A stretch of 56,231 nucleotides of DNA, from contig VHCJ01000019.1 in assembly GCA_016871755.1 (NCBI GenBank), positions 1 through 56,231 on the forward strand, given 5' to 3'. The DNA comes from Verrucomicrobiota bacterium. GTDB lineage: Bacteria > Verrucomicrobiota > Verrucomicrobiia > Opitutales > Opitutaceae. The stretch's first letter is position 1, and each line of letters opens with the position of its first letter. This document shows positions 45,574 to 54,457 of the stretch, one piece after another. Under the pieces are notes generated by a model that did no database searches, had not been told where the DNA came from, and was given only the letters and a program-made list of their open reading frames with translations. The translations under genes and the position numbers were made by a program.

Positions 45574-46848
45574 TCAAACCTCATCCCGCAGCAGGCGCAG
45601 CAGCCGATTGACCGCACCAACCACGGCTGAATCGCGCGCAACACCCGTTCCCACGTAACACCAGGAGTTTTTTTTGGAGCGGAGATGCATGGAGAGGACG
45701 AAGAGATAGGCAACGGCCGAGAGGACGAGATGATGATGGAAGCCGCGCCAGGAGCGACCTTCGTAGTGGTCGAAGCCGAGGTCGGTCTTCTTGCGCTGGA
45801 AGCACTGTTCGATCGGGAAGTGCCCGCGACTCAGACGCAGGCAGCGGGTCGCGGAGGGCGCGCGTTTGAACCATGCGACGTAGAGGTGATAGGGGGCGGC
45901 GTCTCCTTCGGACCAGTCGACGACCAGCCAGGTTTGCGGCCAATCGCCGGTGAGCCGGTCCAGATCGCTGTAGAGGTGGATCGGAACGAACGCGATGCGG
46001 GTGCGGCGCACGCTCTGGTCGGCTGCGCGCCAGCTCACCGGATGCCAGAGGCTCGGGTCGAGCGAGCGGCTGAGCGCCTCGAGGTTCCGGGCCGGGGGCT
46101 GGCCGTCGGCCACATCCCAGTACTTCTTGGCGAAGCGCGTCTTCACCTCTCCGGTCCACGCGTTGAGATCCCCTCCGGCGTTGAGCATGTATTCAATCCC
46201 CCGGCGCCGCAGCAAGGCGCGCAACTCGCCCGAAGCCCCGTACACCTCATCGCCAAGAACCGGGGCCGGCGGCACTCCGTCCGCCAGCGCCTCCTCGATC
46301 AGAGCGCCGGCGATCGCCGGCTTGGTTTGAAACACCACGTCCGCCGGCACCCCCGCCTTCTCCCGTCGGACTGGATCCTCAGCCCACTTCTGCGGCAGAT
46401 AGAGGCGTCCGGCGATCGGGGCGGCGATCTGTCCGTCGCTCACCACCAACTCCACACTCACCTGACAGTTCGCCTGTTTGCCGACCGATCCGCAGTATTG
46501 ATGCGCCACCCCCACCGACTTCTCTCCCTGCTTCACCCAACCCGTCTCGTCGACGATCCATGCCGCGATCGGTTCCAGCGCCGGCACCACTTCTCTTCGG
46601 ATCGCCCGCCACACCTGCGCCTCCTCCCACGGGCTGTCCGCCACGAACTGCTGCAGCTTCTGGCTGTCCACTCCCAGTCTCTGCGCCATCGGCTCGATCG
46701 ACTTACGCTCCCCGGGCAGCAGCAACCCCTGCACGTACAGCGTCGCCCCTTCCCTCCTCTCCGTGCGCCCGAGTTCCCCCACCAACGGTTCAAGGAACTC
46801 CGGGAACTCTTCGATGCTCCTCCTCCATGACTTCATGTTCCAGTCCAT
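45574..46848 (-). CDS. IS701-family transposase
   Basis: A 424-residue DDE transposase; the ATG at 46848 is chosen, with a GTG directly in front of it at 46851. The catalytic triad is visible: Asp in IAAWIVDETGWVKQG (about residue 100), Asp in PVLGDEVYGASGEL (about 200), and Glu in HFPIEQCFQRKKTDLGFDHY (about 345-365). The Y-E-GRSWRGFHHH segment after it is typical of the IS4-like/IS701 group. The frame is uninterrupted, so the element may still move. The start of the gene lies about 50 bases inside the right inverted repeat, the normal arrangement. Confidence 0.93.
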   Translation of the reverse strand: MDWNMKSWRRSIEEFPEFLEPLVGELGRTERREGATLYVQGLLLPGERKSIEPMAQRLGVDSQKLQQFVADSPWEEAQVWRAIRREVVPALEPIAAWIVDETGWVKQGEKSVGVAHQYCGSVGKQANCQVSVELVVSDGQIAAPIAGRLYLPQKWAEDPVRREKAGVPADVVFQTKPAIAGALIEEALADGVPPAPVLGDEVYGASGELRALLRRRGIEYMLNAGGDLNAWTGEVKTRFAKKYWDVADGQPPARNLEALSRSLDPSLWHPVSWRAADQSVRRTRIAFVPIHLYSDLDRLTGDWPQTWLVVDWSEGDAAPYHLYVAWFKRAPSATRCLRLSRGHFPIEQCFQRKKTDLGFDHYEGRSWRGFHHHLVLSAVAYLFVLSMHLRSKKNSWCYVGTGVARDSAVVGAVNRLLRLLRDEV

Positions 46849-46886
46849 CACCCATCGAATCTGGCTCCGGGCGGGCTGTCAACACT

Positions 46887-46899
46887 TAACAGGGTAATA
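46887..46899 (-). repeat. Right inverted repeat of the IS701-type element
   Basis: Reads TATTACCCTGTTA on the minus strand, matching the left end at 11 of 13 positions. Confidence 0.7.
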
Positions 46900-46902
46900 A
46901 TA

Positions 46903-47940
46903 GCCGGCTCGCCTGGCGGCGACCTGTGCGCCGCGCCACCCGCATCAGCCGCCGAAAAGATCACCGACCCCGCCAACCTGCGCGGCGGGGGCGGCGGTGG
47001 ACGGCACCTCGTGTTCCTCACCGGGGACGAGGAGTACCGGGGCGAGGAGGGACTCCCCATGCTGGCCAAGCTTTTCAGCGTGCGGCACGCGTTCCGCTGC
47101 ACGGTCCTGTTTCCGCTCGATCCCGACGGCACCATCAATCCGGACAACGCCGCCAGCCTCGCCGGCAGCGAGGCACTCGAGTCCGCCGACGGGATCGTGA
47201 TGATGCCGCGCTTCCGCCGCTGGCCCGACGCGGTGATGCGGCGGTTCGCCGACGCCGTGGCCCGCGGGGTTCCCATCATCGGCCTGCGCACGAGCACGCA
47301 CGCCTTCCGGTTCCCGGACGACGCACCCACCTCGTTCCGTTCGTTCAACACCTTCGGCCGCGACATCCTTGGAGAGGGCTGGGTCAGCCACTGGGGACCG
47401 AACCGCGAGGGTGCCACGCTCACCGTCGTCGAGGCCGCCCAGGCGCGCCATCCGATCCTCCGCGGCGTGGGTCCGATCCTCGCCGACTCCGGTGTCTACG
47501 AGACCCATCCGGTCGCCGACGCCACCCTCCTGCTGCGCGGGCAGGTGCTGAGCGGAATGAACGCCGCCGACCCACCCGCCACCTACACCAAGGCGCGGCG
47601 CTCCGACGGCATGGAGCAGCCGGTGAACGACCCGATGATGCCCGTGGCATGGTGCCGGGAACTCCCCCGACCGGACGGCAAGCCGCAGCGCATCGTCTGT
47701 ACCACGCTCGGAGCCGCCTCGGATCTCGCCGACGAGGACCTGCGGCGTCTCGTGGTCAAGGCTGTCTACTGGAGCTTCGGACTCTTCGTCCCCGGCCGCG
47801 CCGACGTCCGGGTCGTCGACCCCTACGCGCCCAGCCCCTATCGCTTCGGGGGTTTCCGCCGCGGGCTCCGTCCCGCCGATCACGCCATCGGCAAGGTGCT
47901 CCCCGGCGGCCCGCCGGCGGAATCGGGACCCGCCCCCTGA
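46903..47940 (+). pseudogene. ThuA-like domain protein, 5' end lost to the insertion
   Basis: The open frame continues without a stop from the end of the insertion sequence: AGSPGGDLCAAPPASAAEKI, then a glycine run, RHLVFLTGDEEYRGEEGLP. This is the tail of a signal peptide (small residues before AAEKI) joined to a ThuA-like (trehalose-utilisation, GATase-like) domain; FLTGDEEYR, GLRTSTHAF and the closing VVKAVYWSFGLFVPG are typical. No start codon is left in front of the signal-peptide remnant. An internal GTG at 47011 could start a version without the secretion signal, but it lacks the first strand. These domains occur in secreted Planctomycetes/Verrucomicrobia proteins. The gene probably no longer makes an exported protein. 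Confidence 0.8.
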
Positions 47941-48152
47941 CCGGGCCGGACAGTCGCCGCAGCCAAAGACGGCGCCTCGCGGACGCCCTCGGCGACAAGG
48001 CGTCGGCGATGAAGCCCATCGCAACGCTTCCCGCTGGCACGCGCCTCACCCCTTGGCCGTGCGGGCGAAGAACCTCGCGCCCGGAACGGCGCGGGAGCTT
48101 GAATCGAGGCGCGGGCAGGTCAGCCTGACTGCGCCGCGACTGCGGCTACCCC

Positions 48153-49490
48153 ATGCCGTCCTCCCCTTCCCCAGCACCCACCTTGGTGCGCGGCGTCTCG
48201 CGCTGGCAGATCGTCGGCCTGTCGATCAACGACGTCATCGGCAGCGGCGTCTACCTGCTGCCCGCCGCCGCCGCCGCGCTGCTCGGGCCGTCCAGCGCCT
48301 GGGCCGTCGTCGCCGCCGGGGTGGCCGTGGCGTTCCTCGTACTCTGCTTCGCCGAGGCCTCCAGCTACTTCGACCAGCCGGGGGCGGCGTTCCTCTACAC
48401 CCGCGCCGCCTTCGGGGACTTCGTCGGCTTCGAAGTGGGCTGGATGACGTGGCTGGCCCGCATCGCCTCGCTCGCCTCCCTCGCGAACGGTCTTGCGCTC
48501 GCCTGCGCCTACCTCTGGCCCGATGCCGCCAGCGGCTGGCCGCGCGCCGCGATCATCGTCGTGACGCTGCTCGCCCTCGCGCGCATCAACGTGGTCGGCG
48601 TGACCTCCGGGGCCCGCACGGCCGTCATCCTCACCGTCGCCAAGCTGGTTCCGCTCGTCTTCTTCATCCTCGTGGGCATGTGGTTCGTCGACGGGGCGCG
48701 CCTAGATGCCGTGCCCACCCCGGAGAACGCGTCGCTCGGCGAGGCGGCGCTGCTGCTCCTGTTCGCCTACGCCGGGTTTGAGAACACCGCCGCCGCAGCC
48801 GGGGAGTACCGCAACCCGCGCCGCGACATCCCATTCGCCATGCTCACGATGATCGTGGTGGTGACTGTGATCTACACCGCCGTCCAAGTGATCGCGATGG
48901 GCACCCTCCCGGACGTCGCCTCCGCGAAGGCCCCGCTGGCGCAGGCGGCGGCGGCGTTTGCGGGCGGTGGCGCCGCCACCCTGCTCACGCTGGGTGCCGT
49001 GGTCTCAATCGTGGGAAATCTCGGCAACACGACGCTGATGGGGCCACGCTACCTGTTCGCCCTTGCGCAGAATGGCTACGGTCCACGCGCCCTCGCGGCG
49101 ATCCATCCGCGCTTCCGCACCCCGGCCAACGCGATCGCGTTGCAGACCGCAATCGCCCTTACCCTCGCCCTCTCCGGCTCATTCGTCCAACTCGCGATGT
49201 TGTCCGTCATCGCACGCCTGACGACCTATATCGGCACCGCTGCGGCCGTTCCCGTGCTCCGCCGCAAGTTCGCTGGAACCGAGGGAGCAATCCGCCTCCC
49301 GGGAGGCCCCGCGATCCCGGTCATCGCCGTGGCCGTGTCCCTCGCCTTCCTCGCCAGCGCCACGTGGCGGAACCTCGTCGCCGGGGCCTGCGCCCTCGTC
49401 GTCGGCGCCGTGATCTACGCCCTGCGCCGCCACCCGCGCCCGGGCGAAGGGGAGTCGGCGGCGGTCTCCACCGCGACAACCGCACCATGA
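48153..49490 (+). CDS. APC-family amino acid permease
   Basis: A 445-residue transporter with about 12 membrane segments. The first segments include the APC signature VGLSINDVIGSGVYLLPAAA, corresponding to the G-X-G-I/V substrate loop, and AYAGFENTAAAAGEYRNPRRDIP in segment 6, which is also diagnostic. It moves amino acids with protons or by exchange. Its stop codon overlaps the ATG of the next gene (ATGA at 49487-49490), so it is translationally coupled to the beta-lactamase-fold protein. That neighbourhood suggests uptake of amino acids or peptides released from peptidoglycan. Confidence 0.92.
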   Translation: MPSSPSPAPTLVRGVSRWQIVGLSINDVIGSGVYLLPAAAAALLGPSSAWAVVAAGVAVAFLVLCFAEASSYFDQPGAAFLYTRAAFGDFVGFEVGWMTWLARIASLASLANGLALACAYLWPDAASGWPRAAIIVVTLLALARINVVGVTSGARTAVILTVAKLVPLVFFILVGMWFVDGARLDAVPTPENASLGEAALLLLFAYAGFENTAAAAGEYRNPRRDIPFAMLTMIVVVTVIYTAVQVIAMGTLPDVASAKAPLAQAAAAFAGGGAATLLTLGAVVSIVGNLGNTTLMGPRYLFALAQNGYGPRALAAIHPRFRTPANAIALQTAIALTLALSGSFVQLAMLSVIARLTTYIGTAAAVPVLRRKFAGTEGAIRLPGGPAIPVIAVAVSLAFLASATWRNLVAGACALVVGAVIYALRRHPRPGEGESAAVSTATTAP

Positions 49491-50728
49491 TCTCCACCGA
49501 ACTCGCCGCCGCGCTCCTGATCGCGGTCCAGGCGCAGCAGTTCGAGTCAACTCCGGACCGCCTGCGCCAAGGAAGCGCCGTCGCCGTGTTTCCGTCGATC
49601 GACCTCGCCGTCATCGCCTTTCCCGACTCCGGCCCGCCCGTCGGGGCCAACGTGCTCTTCTCGCGCGACCATCCGCAGGGCCGCGTCGCCGAATTCACCG
49701 GATCGTTCGGCACCGTGCACAATGTCCACTTCCTCGCCGATCAACGCGATGGCGACGGGAACTCAGCCAGCTGGCTCCCGGGCGCCGACTGGGATCGGAT
49801 GGCGTGGCGCACGCTCGGGGGCGACCCCCGCCAGCCGCGTTTCGTCGCCCCCTACCCCGCCTCTCTCGTCAAACTGATGGTGCTCGTCGGCGTGGCCCGG
49901 GAGATCGACGCCGGACGCACCGGCTGGTCCGATCCGTGGAGTCACGGCGGCACCACGCTCCCCGTCCGCGCGTGGGCGGAGCGGATGATGGCCGTCAGCA
50001 GCAACGACGCCACGACCGCGCTCGTCGCCCTGCTGCATCGCACCGGAGCAATCATCCGGGACGGCGATGTCGAACGCCGCAACGCGCTGCACGAAGCGTT
50101 CGAGCGGTACGGACTGCCAACGCTGCGGCTGAGTCGGACTCTGCCCCACGGGGGCTGGATGAACCGGGACGGCGCGGGAGTCGGTGCCCTCCAGATGACG
50201 GCGTGGGACACCGCACGCCTGCTCTGGTTGCTGGACGACGCCGCGCCGTCCGCTCCCTGGCTTCCGGCGGACACGCCGCCGCTCCTCACGGCGGGCAGCC
50301 GGGCCGAGGTGCGCGCCCTGCTGGCCAGCCAGGCGCTGCATGAAGTGCTGTCGAGCACCGCGGTCGCAGGCGTCCCGGGCTGGCTTCCGGGAATCCCCGC
50401 CCAGGTGCCCGCGCCTTGGATCGCCGCCGACGGTTCCGTCGCGGCTTTCGATCTCCGCCGCCCGGCCGACATCCGCCGCGCGCAGGCGGGCGCCGAGGTG
50501 CGCTTCGACCACAAGACCGGCACCACCGAGAATTTCCTCTCCGACGCCGGCATCGTGACGGGGCTGACGCCGCAGCGGCGCCACTACATCATCGCCTTTC
50601 TCTCCAATCTCGGCACGCGCTACGCGCCGACGGAGGCGACGGCCACGACGTGGAAAGTGCCGCAACTGGGGGCGGCGATCGACACGTGGCTGAAGCAGCG
50701 GCTCGAATCCGCCACGCCCAGCCGCTAG
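49487..50728 (+). CDS. Class A beta-lactamase/DD-peptidase-fold serine hydrolase
   Basis: A 413-residue protein with the three motifs of the penicillin-recognising fold: Ser126-X-X-Lys129 in PASLVKLMVLVG, Ser-Ser-Asn at 171-173 in AVSSNDATT (the SDN position), and Lys343-Thr-Gly in DHKTGTTENF. The N-terminus has no typical signal peptide (MISTELAAALLIAVQAQQF has only a weak hydrophobic core), so it may be cytoplasmic. The fold covers class A beta-lactamases, carboxypeptidases and esterases; resistance cannot be concluded. It overlaps the permease gene by four bases and is followed by LD-carboxypeptidase. A role in cleaving murein peptides is therefore reasonable, though unproven. Confidence 0.85.
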   Translation: MISTELAAALLIAVQAQQFESTPDRLRQGSAVAVFPSIDLAVIAFPDSGPPVGANVLFSRDHPQGRVAEFTGSFGTVHNVHFLADQRDGDGNSASWLPGADWDRMAWRTLGGDPRQPRFVAPYPASLVKLMVLVGVAREIDAGRTGWSDPWSHGGTTLPVRAWAERMMAVSSNDATTALVALLHRTGAIIRDGDVERRNALHEAFERYGLPTLRLSRTLPHGGWMNRDGAGVGALQMTAWDTARLLWLLDDAAPSAPWLPADTPPLLTAGSRAEVRALLASQALHEVLSSTAVAGVPGWLPGIPAQVPAPWIAADGSVAAFDLRRPADIRRAQAGAEVRFDHKTGTTENFLSDAGIVTGLTPQRRHYIIAFLSNLGTRYAPTEATATTWKVPQLGAAIDTWLKQRLESATPSR

Positions 50729-50771
50729 CCCCGACGGCCACGCGTCACCCGCCGCAATCCCGGTCCACCCG

Positions 50772-51728
50772 ATGTCCCCGATCGCTCCGGAATCGTCCGC
50801 CTTTGCCGCCCCGCTCCCCACCCTTCCTCCGGGAGCGCTCGTCGGGGTGGTCGCCCCGGCCGGTCCGGCCCCAGAGGAGAAGATCGCGCGCATCCCGGCC
50901 ACCTTGGAGGCGATGGGATACCGCGCCCGGCTTTACCCGAGCTGCCAGGCTCGGAAGGGATTCCTCTCCGGCGACGATGCCCTCCGGGCGACGGACCTGG
51001 AGGCGGCGTTCACCGATCCCGAAATCGCGGCGGTCTTCTCCGTCCGCGGCGGTTACGGCAGCGGACGCCTCCTTGACCGCGTGGCGTGGCCGCGGCTCCT
51101 TGCGCAGCCCAAGCCCTTCGTCGGCTACAGCGACCTCACCGCCCTGCAGGCGCAGTTCACCAACGCCGGTCGGATCGTGCTCCATGGTCCGATGCTCGCC
51201 TCGGACCTCGTCGATTCACCGGTGCCCCCGGATCAGCTCGGCTTCGGCATCCTGCGCAATGGCCTGCGCGCCGGAACCCGCTGGGCTCCCGCGCGGGAGG
51301 CATCGCTCTTCTCCCTCCCCGGCACGGCGGAGGGCCGGGTGATCGGGGGGAACCTCAGCCTGATCGCCTCCCTGCTCGGCACGCCCTACGCGCTGGACGT
51401 GCGCGGCGGCCTTCTCTTCCTCGAGGAGATCGGGGAGGCGCCGTACCGGGTGGATCGCCTCCTGCAGCAGTTGCGCCACGCCGGCGTGCTGGCGGAGGCG
51501 CGCGGATTCATCCTCGGCCGCTTCTCCGGCACGGAGTCGCCGGCGGACGTCCTCGCCGACTACCTCGCCCCGCTCGGACGGCCCGTCCTCAGCGGCTGGC
51601 CCGCCGGCCACGGCCCCGGCGCCCAGATCCTGCCCCTCGGCGCACACGTGACGATGGACGCGTCCGCGGGCAGCCTCACGTTCCGGCAGGACGTGCTCGC
51701 CCCCGCCGCGGGAAGCGGGCACGCATAG
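50772..51728 (+). CDS. ldcA: Muramoyltetrapeptide LD-carboxypeptidase
   Basis: A 318-residue S66-family peptidase that removes the D-Ala from L-Ala-D-Glu-mDAP-D-Ala in peptidoglycan recycling. Seen: VGVVAPAGPAPEEKI (the start of the family), RGGYGSGRLLD, the nucleophile Ser120 in VGYSDLTALQ, GGNLSLIASLLGTPY, the Glu in FLEEIGEAPYRVDRLL and His in AGHGPGAQILPLG near residue 290. All three catalytic residues are in place. It starts 43 bases after the hydrolase and ends four bases before the SpmA-SpmB fusion gene. That tight packing supports a common transcript. Confidence 0.94.
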   Translation: MSPIAPESSAFAAPLPTLPPGALVGVVAPAGPAPEEKIARIPATLEAMGYRARLYPSCQARKGFLSGDDALRATDLEAAFTDPEIAAVFSVRGGYGSGRLLDRVAWPRLLAQPKPFVGYSDLTALQAQFTNAGRIVLHGPMLASDLVDSPVPPDQLGFGILRNGLRAGTRWAPAREASLFSLPGTAEGRVIGGNLSLIASLLGTPYALDVRGGLLFLEEIGEAPYRVDRLLQQLRHAGVLAEARGFILGRFSGTESPADVLADYLAPLGRPVLSGWPAGHGPGAQILPLGAHVTMDASAGSLTFRQDVLAPAAGSGHA

Positions 51729-51732
51729 CACC

Positions 51733-52971
51733 ATGGTCCTGAATCACCTTTGGGTCGCCTTCTTCGCCATCGGTTTCCTCGCCGCGCTCGGGCAGTGGAT
51801 CGCGACCGGCAACGCGGAGGTCTTCAAGACGGTGGTCGACGGCACCTTCACCTCCGCCAAGACGGCGGTGATGGACCTCGCGCTGCCGCTCGCGGGCGTG
51901 ATGACCCTGTGGCTCGGGTTCCTCTCCGTCGCGGAGAAGGCCGGCGCGGTGCAGTGGCTCGCCCGGCTGATCGGTCCATTCTTCGCCCGCATCTTCCCGG
52001 AGATCCCGCGCGGACATCCCGCCAGCGGACAGATCCTGATGAACTTCTCGGCAAACATGCTCGGGCTGGACAACGCTGCGACGCCGATCGGCCTGAAGGC
52101 GATGGAGAGCCTGCAGAGCCTCAATCCCCGCAAGGACGAGGCGAGCAACGCCCAGATCATGTTCCTCGTGCTCCAGACTTCGGGGCTCACGATCATCCCG
52201 ATCTCGATCATCGCCCAGCGCGCCATCCTCGGGGCCGCCAACCCGGCGGACATCTTCCTGCCCATCCTCATCGCAACCTACGCCGCGACCGTCACCGCGC
52301 TCGTCGCGGTCGCGATTCGGCAGGGCATCAACCTCCTCGACCGGGTCATCCTCGGCTGGCTCGGCGGGCTGACGCTCCTCGTCATCGGCGGCGTGTGGGT
52401 GCTCGCCACCCAGCTCTCGCGCCCGCAGATCGAAGCCTTCTCAAAAGTCACGGCGAACGTCACCCTGCTGACCCTGATCGTGGCGCTCCTGCTCATCGCC
52501 GCGAAGCGCCGCGTGAACGTCTACGAGGCGTTCATCGAGGGGGCGAAGGGCGGCATCCAAACCGCGATCACGGTGATCCCCTACCTCGTCGCGATGCTGG
52601 TGGCGATCAGCGTGCTCCGGAATTCCGGGGTGATGGGACTGATCGTGTCCGGCTTCGACGTCGCGCTCCGCGCCGTCGGCTGGCCCACGGACTTCACGGC
52701 CGCCCTGCCGACCGCCCTGATGAAGCCGCTCTCGGGCAGCGGCGCTCGCGCGATGATGATCGATACCATGCAGGCGTACGGAGCCGACTCCTTCGTCGGC
52801 CGCCTGTCCTGCATTTTTCAGGGTGCGACGGACACGACGTTCTACATCATCGCGTTGTACTTCGGATCCGTCGGCGTGAAGCGCACCCGTTACGCCGTGA
52901 CCTACGGCCTGCTCGCGGACTTCGCCGGGGTGGTCGCAGCGATCTTCGTCGCGTACCTTTTCTTCGGGTGA
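51733..52971 (+). CDS. SpmA-SpmB fusion (nucleoside-recognition membrane protein)
   Basis: A 412-residue membrane protein with two homologous halves. Residues 1-200 match SpmA (VMDLALPLAGVMTLWLGFLSVAEKAG, MNFSANMLGLDNAATPIGLKAM), residues 230-412 match SpmB (VYEAFIEGAKGGIQTAITVIPYL, PLSGSGARAMMIDTM, CIFQGATDTTFYIIALYFG). In sporulating Firmicutes these are two adjacent genes needed for spore-core dehydration; fused forms occur widely in Gram-negative bacteria that do not sporulate, function unsettled. Each half carries a 'gate' domain with paired helices. Here the fusion is last in a run with ldcA, only four bases away, so a part in moving murein fragments is an open possibility. Confidence 0.9.
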   Translation: MVLNHLWVAFFAIGFLAALGQWIATGNAEVFKTVVDGTFTSAKTAVMDLALPLAGVMTLWLGFLSVAEKAGAVQWLARLIGPFFARIFPEIPRGHPASGQILMNFSANMLGLDNAATPIGLKAMESLQSLNPRKDEASNAQIMFLVLQTSGLTIIPISIIAQRAILGAANPADIFLPILIATYAATVTALVAVAIRQGINLLDRVILGWLGGLTLLVIGGVWVLATQLSRPQIEAFSKVTANVTLLTLIVALLLIAAKRRVNVYEAFIEGAKGGIQTAITVIPYLVAMLVAISVLRNSGVMGLIVSGFDVALRAVGWPTDFTAALPTALMKPLSGSGARAMMIDTMQAYGADSFVGRLSCIFQGATDTTFYIIALYFGSVGVKRTRYAVTYGLLADFAGVVAAIFVAYLFFG

Positions 52972-53083
52972 CCCACGGCAGCCCGCCGCCGGACGCCTCC
53001 CAGCCCGCCGTCCCGCTCGACGGTTGACAGCCCCGTGGGAGGAAAGGCTTGCTCCATTCCGTCCTCCCCGCCGGATCCACCCC

Positions 53084-54325
53084 ATGTCCTCCTCCCTACC
53101 CCCTGCACCCACGATGGCAGCTCCGGGATCAGCCGGTCGCCTCGCTTCCCTCCCCCTCCGTTTCCCGAGCGCGGTCTCGCTCCGGTCCCTGCGCCGGGTG
53201 GCCGGAGCGCTCGCGCTTTCCGCTGCACTCCAGGCGGTCGCGGCGGACCGCACTGCGGTGACCCCCGCGGCGGGCGCTGCGACGGTTGAAAACCGCATCG
53301 TGGCCGAACCCCGCGCCCGCGACCACCGCCGGGTCGACTACTACATCGACGACGCCGGGAAGGAACAGCCGGTGCGCACCGCCTCCGACTGGGCGAAGCG
53401 GCGGGCCGACATTGTTGTCGGGCTCTGTGCGACGATGGGTGAGGTGCCGGACCGCCGCAGCCTCGGGCCCGTCCGCTACACCTTGGTGGAGGGCAGCCGC
53501 GCCGAGGGTCCGGGCTTCACGCGCGAAAAGATCATGGTCGACGCCGACGACGGCGGCGACCGCATCCCGGCATGGCTGCTCCGCCCGACCAGCGCCACGC
53601 CCGGGAAGCGCGGCCCGGCGGTCATCGCGCTGCACCAAACGCACTTCCGCTTCGGCAAGGACGAGATCATCGGGCTCGCCGGCTCGCCCAACCTCGCCTA
53701 CGCCCGCGAACTCGTTCAGCGGGGCTTCGTCGTCATCGCCCCGGAATTCCCCTCGCTCGGCGAATACAAATACGACTTCTCCAAGGACCGCTACCCCTCC
53801 GGCACGCTCAAGGGCGTGTGGAACCACCTCCGCTGCGTCGACCTGCTCACCGAACTCCCGGAGGTCGATCCGAACCGCATCGCGGCCATCGGCCACTCCC
53901 TTGGAGGCCACAACGCGATCTGGCTCAGCGTCGTGGACGAGCGGATACGGGCGGTCGTCTCCAGCTGCGGCTGGACCGCCATCCCGTTCTACAAGAACGG
54001 CGACCTCACGGGCTGGGAGGGAGAGCGTTACTTCCCCTGGATCCTCGCACGCTACGGCAACGATCCGGCGCGCGTGCCGTGGGACTTCCCGGAGATGCTC
54101 GCGGCACTCGCCCCGCGCGGTTTCTTCTCCAATTCACCGCTCGGCGACACCAACTTCGCCGTCGAGGGCGTGCGCCGCTCCATCGCGGAGGCGTCGAAGA
54201 TCTACGCGCTCTTCGGGGCCACGGAGCGGATTCAGGTGCGCTACCCGGACTGCGGTCACGACTTCCCCCCCGAGGTCCGCGAGGAGGCCTACCGGTTCAT
54301 CGAGGCCACGCTCGCCTCGCCCTGA
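53084..54325 (+). CDS. Secreted alpha/beta hydrolase (dienelactone hydrolase/esterase-like)
   Basis: A 413-residue hydrolase; start at MSSSLPPAP (53084), with ATG at 53114 as alternative. A hydrophobic stretch RVAGALALSAALQAVAAD follows a long basic head and should be the signal peptide. The fold has VIALHQTHFRFGKDEIIG with an oxyanion hole, the nucleophile Ser in AAIGHSLGGHNAIWL, and the His in YPDCGHDFPPEVREEAYRF near the end. It belongs to the large group of acetyl-xylan-esterase/dienelactone-hydrolase-like exported proteins in Verrucomicrobia, which act on esters of sugars or aromatics. The substrate is unknown. It is 112 bases after the SpmAB gene and so may be a separate transcript. Confidence 0.88.
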   Translation: MSSSLPPAPTMAAPGSAGRLASLPLRFPSAVSLRSLRRVAGALALSAALQAVAADRTAVTPAAGAATVENRIVAEPRARDHRRVDYYIDDAGKEQPVRTASDWAKRRADIVVGLCATMGEVPDRRSLGPVRYTLVEGSRAEGPGFTREKIMVDADDGGDRIPAWLLRPTSATPGKRGPAVIALHQTHFRFGKDEIIGLAGSPNLAYARELVQRGFVVIAPEFPSLGEYKYDFSKDRYPSGTLKGVWNHLRCVDLLTELPEVDPNRIAAIGHSLGGHNAIWLSVVDERIRAVVSSCGWTAIPFYKNGDLTGWEGERYFPWILARYGNDPARVPWDFPEMLAALAPRGFFSNSPLGDTNFAVEGVRRSIAEASKIYALFGATERIQVRYPDCGHDFPPEVREEAYRFIEATLASP

Positions 54326-54457
54326 TCCAGCCCGCCGGCGATCCGCGGCCGGCCCGCGCGCGATGGACGCGGAGGGACTCGCCGCAGTCGCGTGGTTGAA
54401 CCGCCCTCGGAGGAACCCGCCGCAACGGCGCCTGTGCGCCCGCGCGCCCGCCGCCCG

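Larger units (their letters stand above)
45539..46899 (-). mobile_element. IS701-family insertion sequence, 1361 bp
   Basis: One transposase gene on the minus strand bounded by imperfect inverted repeats. The left end TATTACTATGTTA matches the reverse complement of the right end, TATTACCCTGTTA, at 11 of 13 positions. Flanking four bases are CTAG (left, 45535-45538) and ATAG (right, 46900-46903); they do not match, whereas IS701 elements are expected to duplicate a 4-bp target. The left flank holds the stop codon of the coiled-coil protein; the right flank runs straight into a gene lacking its start. Confidence 0.85.

Noticed and set aside
49487-50728. Antibiotic-resistance beta-lactamase
   Set aside because: The three motifs show the fold only. 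The weak signal peptide, the SSN variant and the peptidoglycan-recycling neighbours argue for a murein-related hydrolase; resistance should not be inferred.
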